Assembly (NCBI GenBank): GCA_013001595.1
Contig: JABDMH010000002.1
Location: 1 to 46,185, forward strand
DNA length: 46,185 nt
Direction of reading: 5' to 3'
From: Saprospiraceae bacterium
GTDB taxonomy: Bacteria; Bacteroidota; Bacteroidia; Chitinophagales; Saprospiraceae
Positions 8,357-16,494 of this stretch are shown piece after piece. The notes below the pieces were generated by a model. The model searched no databases and had not been told where the DNA came from. It saw only the letters and a list, made by a program, of their open reading frames with translations. Numbering within the stretch: position 1 is the stretch's first letter; each line of letters begins with the position of its first letter. The position numbers and the translations under genes were made by a program.

Positions 8357-8728
8357 CTACACCATCACCTTAGGAGGGTGGAATATGTCGTATATCACTT
8401 CAATTTCCCACAGGCTGCCAGCTTGCCTGATGAGATCAGATGAAGATTCTATTAATCGCTGATCTGACCATATGTACAGCTCAGCAACGAATAGCGTCTG
8501 ATCATTCAGTTTGATGGCGGGAAGCTTTTGTTCCTGGTCCACCTGTTTCTCCAACCTGGTAGCCAGAAAGCACTGACCGTGGCAGAGATCTTTCGGGGCA
8601 TCGATATTCACACAATATTTTTGAGCAATCGAATCTCGATGAATTTTGAAAGAAACCACAGTCAGAAAATCGCGAACAGATACAGCCAGTAGGAGTAGTA
8701 CCAATACCGAGCTAACCATCATTCGCAT
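8357..8728 (-). CDS. Small membrane-anchored CHGQC protein
   Basis: A 123-residue protein with an N-terminal membrane segment (VLVLLLLAVSVRDFLTVVSF) followed by YCVNIDAPKDLCHGQCFLATRLEKQ, so Cys39, Cys49 and Cys53 with CHGQC at 49-53. I recognise this pattern (one transmembrane helix, then YCVN...C-x-G-x-CYL..QL) as a widespread Bacteroidota family of unknown function often found near copper or TonB-dependent receptor genes. Here it lies upstream of the MbnP gene at 7237. The cysteines and the context suggest a metal- or redox-related role in the periplasm; this is inference. Confidence 0.65.
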   Translation of the reverse strand: MRMMVSSVLVLLLLAVSVRDFLTVVSFKIHRDSIAQKYCVNIDAPKDLCHGQCFLATRLEKQVDQEQKLPAIKLNDQTLFVAELYIWSDQRLIESSSDLIRQAGSLWEIEVIYDIFHPPKVMV

Positions 8729-9075
8729 CCTATAAAGGTAGGTTTAGTATAACTCAAATGCAAACTTTGAGTACGCGTGTTCTCCAATCAATCCCTCCAA
8801 AACAAAGCCTAGGGTGAAAGCTGATGTGCTCGTAAAACATCTACCGAAGCTTATATATTGATGGGTACTTCCTGGGAATATAAATGATGCTGAAAGTGAC
8901 TCGATTTAGACAAGGTAGTCTGAAGTAGCTTCGTCCGAATGGCTTCAATCAGGCCGGGTGGGTTAGCCTCAGCTAAGTGACAGAGGACTAGAGAGGATAA
9001 ATCGGTTAACCGATGAACGAGTTTTCGGAGGTACCCAAATAGAAGTAATCTGGGTTGGTCTTCAATGGTCGATCT
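8729..9075. other. Intergenic region with no recognised gene
   Basis: About 350 bases between the CHGQC gene and the amidohydrolase gene. The only structure I see is the perfect 14-base palindrome ATCGGTTAACCGAT at 9001-9014, which could be an operator or a chance symmetry. No frame with a credible product was found on either strand. Confidence 0.5.
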
Positions 9076-10197
9076 TTATTCACCTAATATGCCCAATGCA
9101 TTGCTCCTGTATACTTTCTTCAGCACATCATCAGGCAAATCATAGCTGTGTAAAGGCCAATGATAATTGAAGTGTCCCCGGTCATAAAAGTGTTCATCAG
9201 CAGTTTCAAGTATCCTGAAGGTAGCCTCATACATGCCAGCATCGGTACCCATGTCCGTTCCATAGACCAGTCTATTTTGATATTTGGTATAAAATGCTTT
9301 GACCTTCCTAGGGATGGGGGCTGTTTCACCGTAGCGAGCACTAATATCAGCATACAGATTGCTGAATCTATCAAACAATCCACCCAATAGATCAAGATCA
9401 TAGCTGCAATTTGCATAGTGACAAGCAATAAAGGTTGTTTGTGGATGTTTTTCCAAAGCATTGGAGAGTGTTTGCAGCATTTCTGTGTGCGAAAGAATGT
9501 CATCCTCATCATCCAACCGCCATTTAAAGGCATTCATTAGTCCATCGTTGGTTGCGTCCATATTCTCATACATCCATTTTGGTTCTGCCACATGGATACT
9601 TATTGGAATGCCCAATTCACCACACCGTTGAATCAATGGATCCATCCGAGGATCATCAATGTGCATACCGTAACCCTTGGTCGGGCGTGAGTAAAATAGC
9701 CCTTTGCCTTTATCACCCAGTTCACCCACCCCTAGAGCCCCTTTTCGCACACATCGTTCCAACTCTGCTACAGCAGCAGGACCATATCCAGGTTGATCAT
9801 AGCCCGTATAATCAAATCCACAGAATAGAATGAAGTGGTCGGGATAAGCGCCATAGAGTTCAGCAAGTGAATCAAAACGAGTACCGGTAGAATAGGTTAA
9901 TAAGACCGTCTTATCTATGCCTTTTGCATCCAAGACTTCAACCCACTTTTTCACATCTTCATCTGTCTTGGGATAGGGATGCGAGTGCATGTCAATGGCT
10001 GGATAACGGGCTTTAGCTACACGGGTCTTAGTTACATTGTAGATTGATTTTGGCATAAAATCGTTTAGTGGCAGGGTAGTCACGTCATGATTAGGCTCCA
10101 GATCTTCAGCTTGATCAGCGGTATTTTCTAAGGGTGGACTACAGCCAATCCAAAGGATGATACACAAGATCTTCAATGGTGGATATGTCGTTTGCAT
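9076..10197 (-). CDS. Secreted amidohydrolase family lipoprotein
   Basis: A 373-residue protein with a lipoprotein signal (ILWIGCSPP) and an Amidohydrolase_2-type TIM-barrel. The first-strand metal motif is IDMHSHPYP (H71, H73), followed by a mid-protein His (SIHVAEP), a further His (FIACHYAN) and the late Asp in LVYGTDMGTD. These fit a one- or two-metal hydrolase or decarboxylase of the superfamily. The substrate is unknown and the neighbours give no pathway. It stands alone: about 260 bases without a gene separate it from the divergent desaturase gene. Confidence 0.8.
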   Translation of the reverse strand: MQTTYPPLKILCIILWIGCSPPLENTADQAEDLEPNHDVTTLPLNDFMPKSIYNVTKTRVAKARYPAIDMHSHPYPKTDEDVKKWVEVLDAKGIDKTVLLTYSTGTRFDSLAELYGAYPDHFILFCGFDYTGYDQPGYGPAAVAELERCVRKGALGVGELGDKGKGLFYSRPTKGYGMHIDDPRMDPLIQRCGELGIPISIHVAEPKWMYENMDATNDGLMNAFKWRLDDEDDILSHTEMLQTLSNALEKHPQTTFIACHYANCSYDLDLLGGLFDRFSNLYADISARYGETAPIPRKVKAFYTKYQNRLVYGTDMGTDAGMYEATFRILETADEHFYDRGHFNYHWPLHSYDLPDDVLKKVYRSNALGILGE

Positions 10198-10458
10198 AAT
10201 GGAAATCAGTTGAAAAGGTACATTCCAAAATACTAAGTTTTATCAGTTAGCTTGTATTAACACTACACTGGCTGCATCTGGGGTGGCTAGGAGGTTACGT
10301 AATTACGGGATCGGTTTGGCTCGCACAGCTAATTTTGGTCGCTTAAGACCTCAATAACATGAGTGAACATGATCAAATAGTCGAGCACAGCTATACTAAA
10401 AGTAAGCGAACCTCGTCAGTGGGTAGGCTGACATAGCCTGGCTATATGGAGGATTCTT

Positions 10459-11637
10459 GTGGATATGCTGGCCAAAGAAGCAGGGATAGAATCAGATCTG
10501 GTACTTCATCAGCCTCCTAGGACCGCTCCAGCTGAGAAACATATTGTACTTTTGTTCGCACGAAGTTTAAGACGTATGACCGAAATGACAATTTCACCAA
10601 GTAATGAGCAAGATGATAGGGAGATCAAGGAGGCCTTAAAGGACTGGCAGAAAATAGTATCCCAGTATGGACGACCAGACAAGAAGAAGGCCATTGTTCA
10701 GATCTTTAATACATTTTTACCCTTTGTGGGTCTTTGGGTGCTTATGTATGTAAGCCTATCATGGTCCTATTGGATCACCTTAGGCCTGGCGGTGGTCAAT
10801 GCATTCTTTCTAGTGCGCATCTTTATCATTCAGCACGATTGTGGTCATCAGTCTTTTCTCAAAAAGAGAAAATTAAATGATGCAATTGGGTTGGTGTGCA
10901 GTTTTTTCAGTGCCATCCCATATAAGTACTGGTCTCGGTCCCATAACTTCCATCATGCCCACAACGGTCAGTTGGAAGTGCGTGACATTGGAGACATACA
11001 TATGCTGACCGTCAATGAATATCGGGATTTGCCCTACATGAAGAGATTGGCATATAAGCTCTTTCGCAATCCTGTTGTGCTATTTGTATTGGGGCCCATT
11101 TACTACATCTTGATCAATGTGCGTTTTCCCCTGATTGATCTAAAAGGGTGGAAAAACGTGAAGAAAGCACAATTCTTTAACAATGTCTATTTGATACTGG
11201 TATATGCACTGGTGGCATTCATAGTTGGCTGGAAGCAATTCTTTCTCGTGCACATACCGATTGTAGTGCTCTTTGCGATTATTGCGGTCTGGTTCTTTTA
11301 TGTTCAACACCAGCATGAGGAGACGTACAAGCAATGGAAAGATAATTGGGAATATCTGCTTTCTGCGGTGAAGGGAAGTACCTATTATAAATTGCCAAAG
11401 ATGGTACAATGGCTGACCGGTAATATCGGTTTGCATCATATCCACCATCTGAATCCAAAGATTCCCAATTATCACCTCACCAAATGTGCGATAGAACATC
11501 CCGTTCTGACCAAATATGTGACTACAGTGGGCTTCTGGGAAAGCCTAAAGTGCATGTTCAATCATCTTTGGGATGAGGACAATCAACGCATGATCAGCTT
11601 TTGGGAGTTTCGCAAAATGGAAAGGGCAGCTGCATAG
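10459..11637 (+). CDS. Fatty acid desaturase (membrane di-iron type)
   Basis: A membrane protein with the three histidine boxes of acyl-lipid desaturases: HDCGH (126-130), HNFHH (162-166) and HHIHH (326-330), numbered from the GTG at 10459, and several hydrophobic spans between them (for example FLPFVGLWVLMYVSLSW). It should introduce a double bond into membrane acyl chains, with a delta-12-like histidine spacing; the exact position cannot be read. The frame opens at a GTG, but the first 39 codons look unlike a desaturase N-terminus and the ATG at 10576 or 10585 (MTEMTISPSNEQ) is a more natural start. It converges with the dehydrogenase gene at 11665, 27 bases away. Confidence 0.88.
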   Translation: MDMLAKEAGIESDLVLHQPPRTAPAEKHIVLLFARSLRRMTEMTISPSNEQDDREIKEALKDWQKIVSQYGRPDKKKAIVQIFNTFLPFVGLWVLMYVSLSWSYWITLGLAVVNAFFLVRIFIIQHDCGHQSFLKKRKLNDAIGLVCSFFSAIPYKYWSRSHNFHHAHNGQLEVRDIGDIHMLTVNEYRDLPYMKRLAYKLFRNPVVLFVLGPIYYILINVRFPLIDLKGWKNVKKAQFFNNVYLILVYALVAFIVGWKQFFLVHIPIVVLFAIIAVWFFYVQHQHEETYKQWKDNWEYLLSAVKGSTYYKLPKMVQWLTGNIGLHHIHHLNPKIPNYHLTKCAIEHPVLTKYVTTVGFWESLKCMFNHLWDEDNQRMISFWEFRKMERAAA

Positions 11638-11664
11638 TCCTGAAATATAGTTCACTTAAGGGCA

Positions 11665-12870
11665 TCAACCTGCCGCCAACCAATCCTGGAGGTATGAGTA
11701 CGCAGGCATGAGCTTGCAACCACTCGCAATGGTGGCACGATGTAAGATCTCTTTTGGATCTCCATGTACAAGATGCTGCATGACCTGCTTGATGAGTTGT
11801 TCACCAAAGGCTTGGGAAGACTCTTTAGCTAATTCATTCGGTAGGTTATCGATGCACATCATATCTACCCAATGATCTTGAAACGGCGGTTTTTCCGTGG
11901 CTGAGCAGGCATCAAAACCATATACAGGATCATCAATGGTGGCAGTTCTGATGGTCGATGGAATGCTTGATTGTGGTGCCAGATCACAGGAAATATCGGC
12001 GATTACCTGGAGATGAAACTCGTCTGCACACATTTGGTCAAGTGTGAAAAATGGCGGTGCCCCTTGTCGCCAGTAGATGCCATTTATCATGACATCGCCG
12101 CTCCTTGCATACGGCAAAAAGGAACTCACAAAGGTAGAAGGATCACTATAGAACACACCTTTATCGAAGGTATCACCGTTTTTCGCCTCGATATAGTGGT
12201 GGGGCATCAACTGGCAGAACACCGGAAAGGTGTAGTTTTCAATAAGAAAGGCCCTGGGATCCACAGACTGAATGCCCATGGCCTGCAATGCAGCCAGTGC
12301 CCCTGTTCCTACTCTTCCTGTGCCAGCCAAGATAATTTTGATGGCGGGTAAGTGTAATTCGTTGTACAGTTCCTTAGCTGCAGTATAACTAGGTAGATCT
12401 CTGAGGCGAGGAAGGCTGAATGACTTAGTGCGTTGTGCCCAGGTCCAAAGGGCATTGTGCGCCCCAACGATCCCGGCATGGTGACCAAAGGCCACTAGAC
12501 GATCTCCGTGTGTATTGGTAATTAATTCGTAGTCGACGAGCGTTATGTTTTTATTGAGTACGTGCATTAGTAGCGGCCGATTGTGGGGCTGCTTCTTCAC
12601 AGTGTGTGAAAAGAAGAAGTAAGTTTTATTAGCTAGCAGATATTTTACGGGTACTTCTTTGATGCCCATAAGCACATCACATTCCTGCAAATCCCTAACG
12701 ACCGGAACCTCGAGTTCTTGAAATGCTTTATCTGGGTAGCACCTATGCGGTGATGTTTGGATGACGATATCCATCTTTCCTTCTTTTCGCAAGTAGGAGA
12801 CCTGTGTTGGAGTAAGAGGTGTTCTCGATTCGCTCGGAGATTTTCGCTCTCGGACAATACCGATTTTCAT
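11665..12870 (-). CDS. Saccharopine dehydrogenase-like (AlaDH/PNT family) oxidoreductase
   Basis: The 401-residue protein begins MKIGIVRERKSPSESRTPLTP, the typical start of the alanine dehydrogenase/transhydrogenase N-terminal domain. It has FFFSHTVKKQPHNRPLL and VDYELI segments found in lysine-forming saccharopine dehydrogenases, an AFGHHAG segment and a nucleotide-binding GTGRVG at 183-188. The length suits the single-domain NAD-linked enzyme. It likely acts on saccharopine or a similar secondary amine in lysine metabolism, but related uncharacterised dehydrogenases exist. It is a single gene with a convergent desaturase downstream. Confidence 0.8.
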   Translation of the reverse strand: MKIGIVRERKSPSESRTPLTPTQVSYLRKEGKMDIVIQTSPHRCYPDKAFQELEVPVVRDLQECDVLMGIKEVPVKYLLANKTYFFFSHTVKKQPHNRPLLMHVLNKNITLVDYELITNTHGDRLVAFGHHAGIVGAHNALWTWAQRTKSFSLPRLRDLPSYTAAKELYNELHLPAIKIILAGTGRVGTGALAALQAMGIQSVDPRAFLIENYTFPVFCQLMPHHYIEAKNGDTFDKGVFYSDPSTFVSSFLPYARSGDVMINGIYWRQGAPPFFTLDQMCADEFHLQVIADISCDLAPQSSIPSTIRTATIDDPVYGFDACSATEKPPFQDHWVDMMCIDNLPNELAKESSQAFGEQLIKQVMQHLVHGDPKEILHRATIASGCKLMPAYSYLQDWLAAG

Positions 12871-12998
12871 AGTGCTTAAATAGATGGGTTATGTTCCTAA
12901 AGCTACGTCGTAAACTTCATCTTGGAGGCAGTATAACAAGATGATCTTGGACAAACTGCCCTCTTGCTGAGACGGTGCTGAATCTACGACTTAAAGAT

Positions 12999-13024
12999 TT
13001 TGCGTGCATTTTACTGTATTTTTG
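12999..13024 (+). promoter_or_regulatory. Candidate Bacteroidota promoter
   Basis: A perfect TAnnTTTG match (TATTTTTG, 13017-13024) lies 31 bases before the ATG of the gene at 13056, with TTTG at 12999-13002 upstream. The spacing of 14 bases is shorter than the usual 17-23, so this is only a candidate. Confidence 0.35.
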
Positions 13025-13055
13025 TTTACATTAAGTTAACACTAAGGTAATAATC

Positions 13056-13460
13056 ATGTCATATATAGCTTCTATCATACTTGTAATTAGTACATTATCA
13101 GGGTTGTATTTAGAAGCATTGCCACCTGACTTGCCTAATGATGTTGAACCGGTCATTGCCACTTTTGCGGTAACCCTTCATGTAGACCGTGCTGATAACA
13201 ATCCGATCTATAGCGAGACTCATCAGATGAATGACCTGGAGCAAGGATTTAAGATCGGCGAAGGCATGACTCGATCAGGAGATTTGACCGACATCAATTG
13301 GCGAAATGATCTGGTTTTCTTACGCATAGCCAGACTTGAAGGTGAAGTACGAGAAGAGGTGTCACTATCTGTTATCAAGTATACATCGGAGGGTGTTATG
13401 TTTGAGCAAATACCTGGTGCTACTTCCGACGACTTCGTGTTTGCCTTGGATGTCCAGTGA
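13056..13460 (+). CDS. Hypothetical secreted or membrane-anchored protein
   Basis: A 134-residue protein I do not recognise. It begins with a hydrophobic segment (MSYIASIILVISTLSGLYL), a signal peptide or anchor, and the rest is acidic and beta-rich by inspection (VIATFAVTLHVDR, LVFLRIARLEGEV, FVFALDV). A consensus-like promoter lies just upstream. It converges with the cysteine-desulfurase-like gene; the two stops are only two bases apart, which supports both ends. Expression is plausible; the function is unknown. Confidence 0.6.
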   Translation: MSYIASIILVISTLSGLYLEALPPDLPNDVEPVIATFAVTLHVDRADNNPIYSETHQMNDLEQGFKIGEGMTRSGDLTDINWRNDLVFLRIARLEGEVREEVSLSVIKYTSEGVMFEQIPGATSDDFVFALDVQ

Positions 13461-13462
13461 CG

Positions 13463-14677
13463 TTAGTCAACAAATTCTTTCAGTACTTCGACCGTCCGGC
13501 TAATCTCTTCTTCGGTGTTATAGATGGCCATACCCATCCTCGTCACTCCACCGATCTTATCCAGACCAAAAACTTCCGTCGTTCGGATGGCATAAAAATG
13601 GCCGTCCCAGGCATAAATTCCGGCCTGTCCCAAATACTTGCATACCTCTGCTGCAGTTGCATTTTGCAACGTGAAAGACAAGGTAGGTGCTCGACGATCG
13701 ACCTCAAGTGGAGGACCATAAATGGTCAACCCTGGTATCGATGATAGTGCAGCTGCCAATGTTCTTGCCAGTGTGATCTCATGTTTGTGTGAGACTGACA
13801 GGGCATGAATGATCTGGTCACGCAGGTTGTCTCCAGCACCCAATGATGCAAGATAATCTATGGCAGCTTCTACTCCGGCGATAGCAGCGTGATTAAGCGT
13901 ACCGGTTTCTATCTTGTATGGAGCCCGCTGATCTTGTGTCCGAAGGCAGTCAGGTCGGAGACTGTCCAGAAGCCCCCTTTTGCAATACAACAAACCCACA
14001 TGCGGACCATAGAACTTATAGGCCGAACATAGCAAGAAATCGCAGTCTAATGCGTTGACATCTATGCTGAAATGAGGCGCATAATGCACCGCATCTACCA
14101 AGACCTTCGCTCCAACATCATGGGCTGCCTTGGTGACTTGCTCCACATCATTGACCGTGCCCAGAATGTTGGAAGCATATCCTAGACATACCAGTTTGGT
14201 TTTGGATGAAATACGCGATCCAAAATCCGCATAGTCGAGTTCACCATTTGTGAGCAATTTGATCTCCTGAACGACGATCCCATTTTCTCGCAAGGTGAGC
14301 CAAGGGCCTCGATTTGACTCGTGGTCGAGTTGCGTAATGAAGATTTCATCGCCGGCTTGCAGCGTACGCATAATCGCTTTGCTCAGTGAAAAATTGAGCG
14401 TCGTCATATTTTGACCAAAGGAGATGCAGTCTGGACCCGCTGCATTTAGCATGGTAGCCACTTTCGTTCTAGTACGGTCTAATATGACATCGGTTTCCTG
14501 TGATGATGTAAAATGACCATGGGAGTTTGCATTGCTCGTCTTGTAGTATGCTGATATGGCATCAATCACTTGCATGGGTACTTGGGTGCCCGCGGGTCCG
14601 TCAAGATAGATTACTGAGTGATTGTTCACTTTTCTGGATAGGGCGGGAAAATGACTGCGTATTCTTTCGATATCCAT
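13463..14677 (-). CDS. Cysteine desulfurase-like aminotransferase class V
   Basis: The 404-residue protein has the fold-type I PLP signature: IYLDGPAGTQVP at the start, VLVDAVHYAPH (Asp195, His198) and CSAYKFYGPHVG with the PLP lysine at about 221. The wording NNHSVIYLDGPAGTQVPMQV and NSHGHFTSS resembles the cysteine-desulfurase-like subgroup (often annotated TIGR01976) rather than IscS or SufS. No clear active-site cysteine loop near the C-terminus stands out, so a desulfurase activity is not certain. It may act on another amino acid. There are no Suf genes nearby. Confidence 0.8.
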   Translation of the reverse strand: MDIERIRSHFPALSRKVNNHSVIYLDGPAGTQVPMQVIDAISAYYKTSNANSHGHFTSSQETDVILDRTRTKVATMLNAAGPDCISFGQNMTTLNFSLSKAIMRTLQAGDEIFITQLDHESNRGPWLTLRENGIVVQEIKLLTNGELDYADFGSRISSKTKLVCLGYASNILGTVNDVEQVTKAAHDVGAKVLVDAVHYAPHFSIDVNALDCDFLLCSAYKFYGPHVGLLYCKRGLLDSLRPDCLRTQDQRAPYKIETGTLNHAAIAGVEAAIDYLASLGAGDNLRDQIIHALSVSHKHEITLARTLAAALSSIPGLTIYGPPLEVDRRAPTLSFTLQNATAAEVCKYLGQAGIYAWDGHFYAIRTTEVFGLDKIGGVTRMGMAIYNTEEEISRTVEVLKEFVD

Positions 14678-15037
14678 GGTCTAAGTTGTGATCAGGAAAG
14701 GTACTGGAAAATCCGAATTTGATTCGATCTATAATAGCATATTAAAAGATGGTTTATAGAGTCACCACCTATTCATGCACCATCACAGAGAACGCGGATT
14801 CCCTTTGTCCCAGGGCAATTTCGACATCATAGAAATAATTTTAGAGGATTTTATGGAATCACATTGACATTAGACTCTTATCAATGTAACCACAATCAAC
14901 CAAGTGCGATTTGAATATGGCAGTATTCCAATGGCGACCCATGATTGACCATCGACCTTCAGACGAGTAGATCAACTGGAGGTAGATGGACGAATCTCTC
15001 AAAACCATATGTACCCCGAACACTACCATAACCATAT
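14678..15037. other. Intergenic region with no recognised gene
   Basis: About 360 bases between two minus-strand genes. A minus-strand frame from 15056 to 14859 gives a 65-residue peptide of no recognisable family, with no upstream signal. I regard it as chance or the decayed end of a lost gene. Confidence 0.4.
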
Positions 15038-15067
15038 GCTCCCATTGAGATGTCAATGGGAGCTTTT
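15038..15067. terminator. Strong hairpin downstream of the MOSC gene
   Basis: A perfect 11-base stem (15038-15048 with 15053-15063) with a GATG loop directly follows the stop of the MOSC gene. On the plus strand it is followed by TTTT; on the minus strand, the direction of the MOSC transcript, there is no clean T run. It may be a terminator or a 3'-end-stabilising hairpin. Confidence 0.5.
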
Positions 15068-15567
15068 CACTGGCTGGTTGTTTCTGCTTCTGAAATGGCC
15101 TGTACCTTATCTCCGACTCTAATGGTGCCTCCTTGGATGACCATGGCCGTTATGCCTCCATGGCCGCGCATTGCCTGGTATCCACCTGGACCTAAGTTAC
15201 TTTCCATCCTACTACAAGGATGACAGGCTCCTGTCGCTTCAAGTACCACCTCTGTGCCTATTTGAAAACGTTGGTTTGTCAGCGCAAGAATGTTGATGCC
15301 TTTAATCACTAGGTTCCTTCTGGTGTCTTCTGGGTTAATGTTGCGTTGTAAGATGTTGCCCATGGCTTCCAAGTGCTCCTCCTGAATAATCGTCACTTGC
15401 CTCTTTTTGCTCCTCCCTTGATAGTGATCTCCTACGATGCCATCCTCTGGGTACAATGCCACTGATTCGGTTGCTTGTAGAGGCACTTTCTTGTTAGGTC
15501 GCACTCCGATCCAGGCGATGGTGCCTTCTTGATGGTGGTTGTGCAGCAGTGATTGTAGATTAGACAT
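15067..15567 (-). CDS. MOSC domain protein
   Basis: A 166-residue protein with the MOSC core: GDHYQGRSKKRQVTIIQEEHLEAM, PEDTRRNLVIKGINI, and LEATGACHPCSRME with the conserved Cys thought to carry the sulfur or molybdenum ligand. The family includes the C-terminal domain of molybdenum-cofactor sulfurases and stand-alone proteins such as YiiM/YuaD, which act on N-hydroxylated compounds. Stand-alone members of this length are common. The island on the other side of ssrA seems unrelated. A molybdenum hydroxylase pair exists in the window at 29804-32424, but too far away to claim a link. Confidence 0.85.
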   Translation of the reverse strand: MSNLQSLLHNHHQEGTIAWIGVRPNKKVPLQATESVALYPEDGIVGDHYQGRSKKRQVTIIQEEHLEAMGNILQRNINPEDTRRNLVIKGINILALTNQRFQIGTEVVLEATGACHPCSRMESNLGPGGYQAMRGHGGITAMVIQGGTIRVGDKVQAISEAETTSQ

Positions 15568-15672
15568 GTTTTTTATTTAGTCTTTCAGGCTAAAATATCG
15601 GCAATCTTATAACCATGCAAGGCAAATCCACCTAGCTAATAGGGATTTCGGTTGTGGGGCGAATCGTGTAAG

Positions 15673-15702
15673 ATTGAACTTGCCGAAGGTTTTGTACGTT
15701 TG
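15673..15702 (+). promoter_or_regulatory. Candidate promoter of ssrA
   Basis: ATTG (15673-15676) and TACGTTTG (15695-15702) are separated by 18 bases. TACGTTTG is a full match to the Bacteroidota -7 consensus TAnnTTTG. It lies 83 bases before the mature tmRNA 5' end, consistent with a precursor trimmed by RNase P. Confidence 0.5.
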
Positions 15703-15785
15703 CAGATGTGAAGATGTACGATCTTCTGCAGCAGTGTTTCTTGCACCATTTTAGTGCTAGAGATTACTTTGAAGTTTTGACATAT

Positions 15786-16160
15786 GGGGCTGACACTGGA
15801 ATCGACAGGAAATGGAATCGATGGGTTAGCATGCCGAAGCATGATGTCTTAGCTTCGTTAAAAAAAGACATTAACCTTTTTTACATGGCAATAATAGCTA
15901 TGCTTTAGCTGCGTAATTCTAGGAATTAAACAGCTTTTGTGTTACTCTCTTGACGCCAGATAGAGTGATGTAACACATAAACCGACCGCTGGCTAGCTCT
16001 GCTGCTTGTTTCGACAGCTGAGTGAAATTAAGAAACTACGCCTGGTACGTGGCCTGTTGTTGGGCTTGTACTTTGCGGAAATCCAATATAACAACTAAGC
16101 ATGTAGAAGGTCCATAGGTACTTTCGCTGGACCCGAGTTCGAATCTCGGCAGCTCCACCA
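15786..16160 (+). ncRNA. ssrA: tmRNA (transfer-messenger RNA)
   Basis: The 5' end GGGGCTGACACTGGAATCGAC is nearly universal for tmRNA, and the 3' end has a T-arm (CCGAG, TTCGAAT, CTCGG) followed by CAGCTCC and an encoded ACCA. The seven-base acceptor stem pairs GGGGCTG (15786-15792) with CAGCTCC, with one G-U. The tag reading frame at 15887-15916 gives GNNSYALAA then TAA, an authentic tag of the ...YALAA type that marks proteins for proteolysis when ribosomes stall. It is a one-piece tmRNA of about 375 bases. Its 3' end is the attachment site of the island that follows. Confidence 0.95.
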
Positions 16161-16161
16161 G

Positions 16162-16274
16162 AGGATAACTTTGAAGGATATGGGCTACCAAGCGAAATCC
16201 ATGCAAGCTTGCTTGTAAATGGATTTAGTTGGGCAGACATCTGTCCCTGATAGGGACAGCTTCAAAGTTATTTT
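16162..16274 (+). other. Compact structured element just after ssrA
   Basis: A 12-base perfect inverted repeat (16165-16176 with 16260-16271), extendable to 15 pairs with G-U, encloses two further hairpins: AAATCCAT/ATGGATTT (16195-16202 and 16219-16226, with GCAAGCTTGC in the loop) and CTGTCCC/GGGACAG (16241-16247 and 16253-16259). The second hairpin abuts the closing stem, so the whole would form a three-way junction. It starts two bases after the tmRNA CCA. It could be part of a non-coding RNA, the 3' trailer of the tmRNA precursor, a recombination-site arm or a small palindromic insertion. Confidence 0.55.
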
Positions 16275-16312
16275 GACCCTGTGCGCCAACGAGATCGCTG
16301 AAAGCAATCTCA

Positions 16313-16363
16313 GCAGCTCCACAAATGGCCTTGCAAGTTTTTGCAGGGCTTTTCATTTCTTAC
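16313..16363 (+). repeat. Attachment-site repeat, left (attL-like), with terminator hairpin
   Basis: The segment begins GCAGCTCCAC, a copy of the tmRNA 3' terminal sequence (16149-16160), and continues into the hairpin GCCTTGCAA/TTGCAGGGC followed by TTTT, a terminator shape. It matches 23957-24007 at 43 of 51 positions. A hairpin GAGATcGC/GCaATCTC (16291-16311), resembling a degenerate T-arm, precedes it. The two repeats bracket the island; the decayed integrase gene begins about 130 bases inside this left repeat. Confidence 0.75.
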
Positions 16364-16494
16364 AAAAGCGCTAATAATAAGGGGTATACCAGTTCAGTAA
16401 TTTGCGCCATTTTGCTAAAGTTGTTGCATAGTTGTTGCACGGGGAAATTTTAGAGTGCAACATTAACACCTGTGAAATGACTTCAGTAAAGGGT

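Noticed and set aside
9001-9014. Perfect 14-base palindrome as an operator
   Set aside because: A single palindrome with no neighbouring promoter evidence is not enough to call an operator.
14859-15056. A 65-codon frame on the minus strand between the cysteine-desulfurase-like and MOSC genes
   Set aside because: No recognisable family, low-complexity aromatic content and no signal for translation; listed only as part of the intergenic description.
15708-15908. A plus-strand frame overlapping the start of the tmRNA
   Set aside because: It runs through the highly structured tmRNA 5' region and has no known relatives; it is an accidental frame over an RNA gene.
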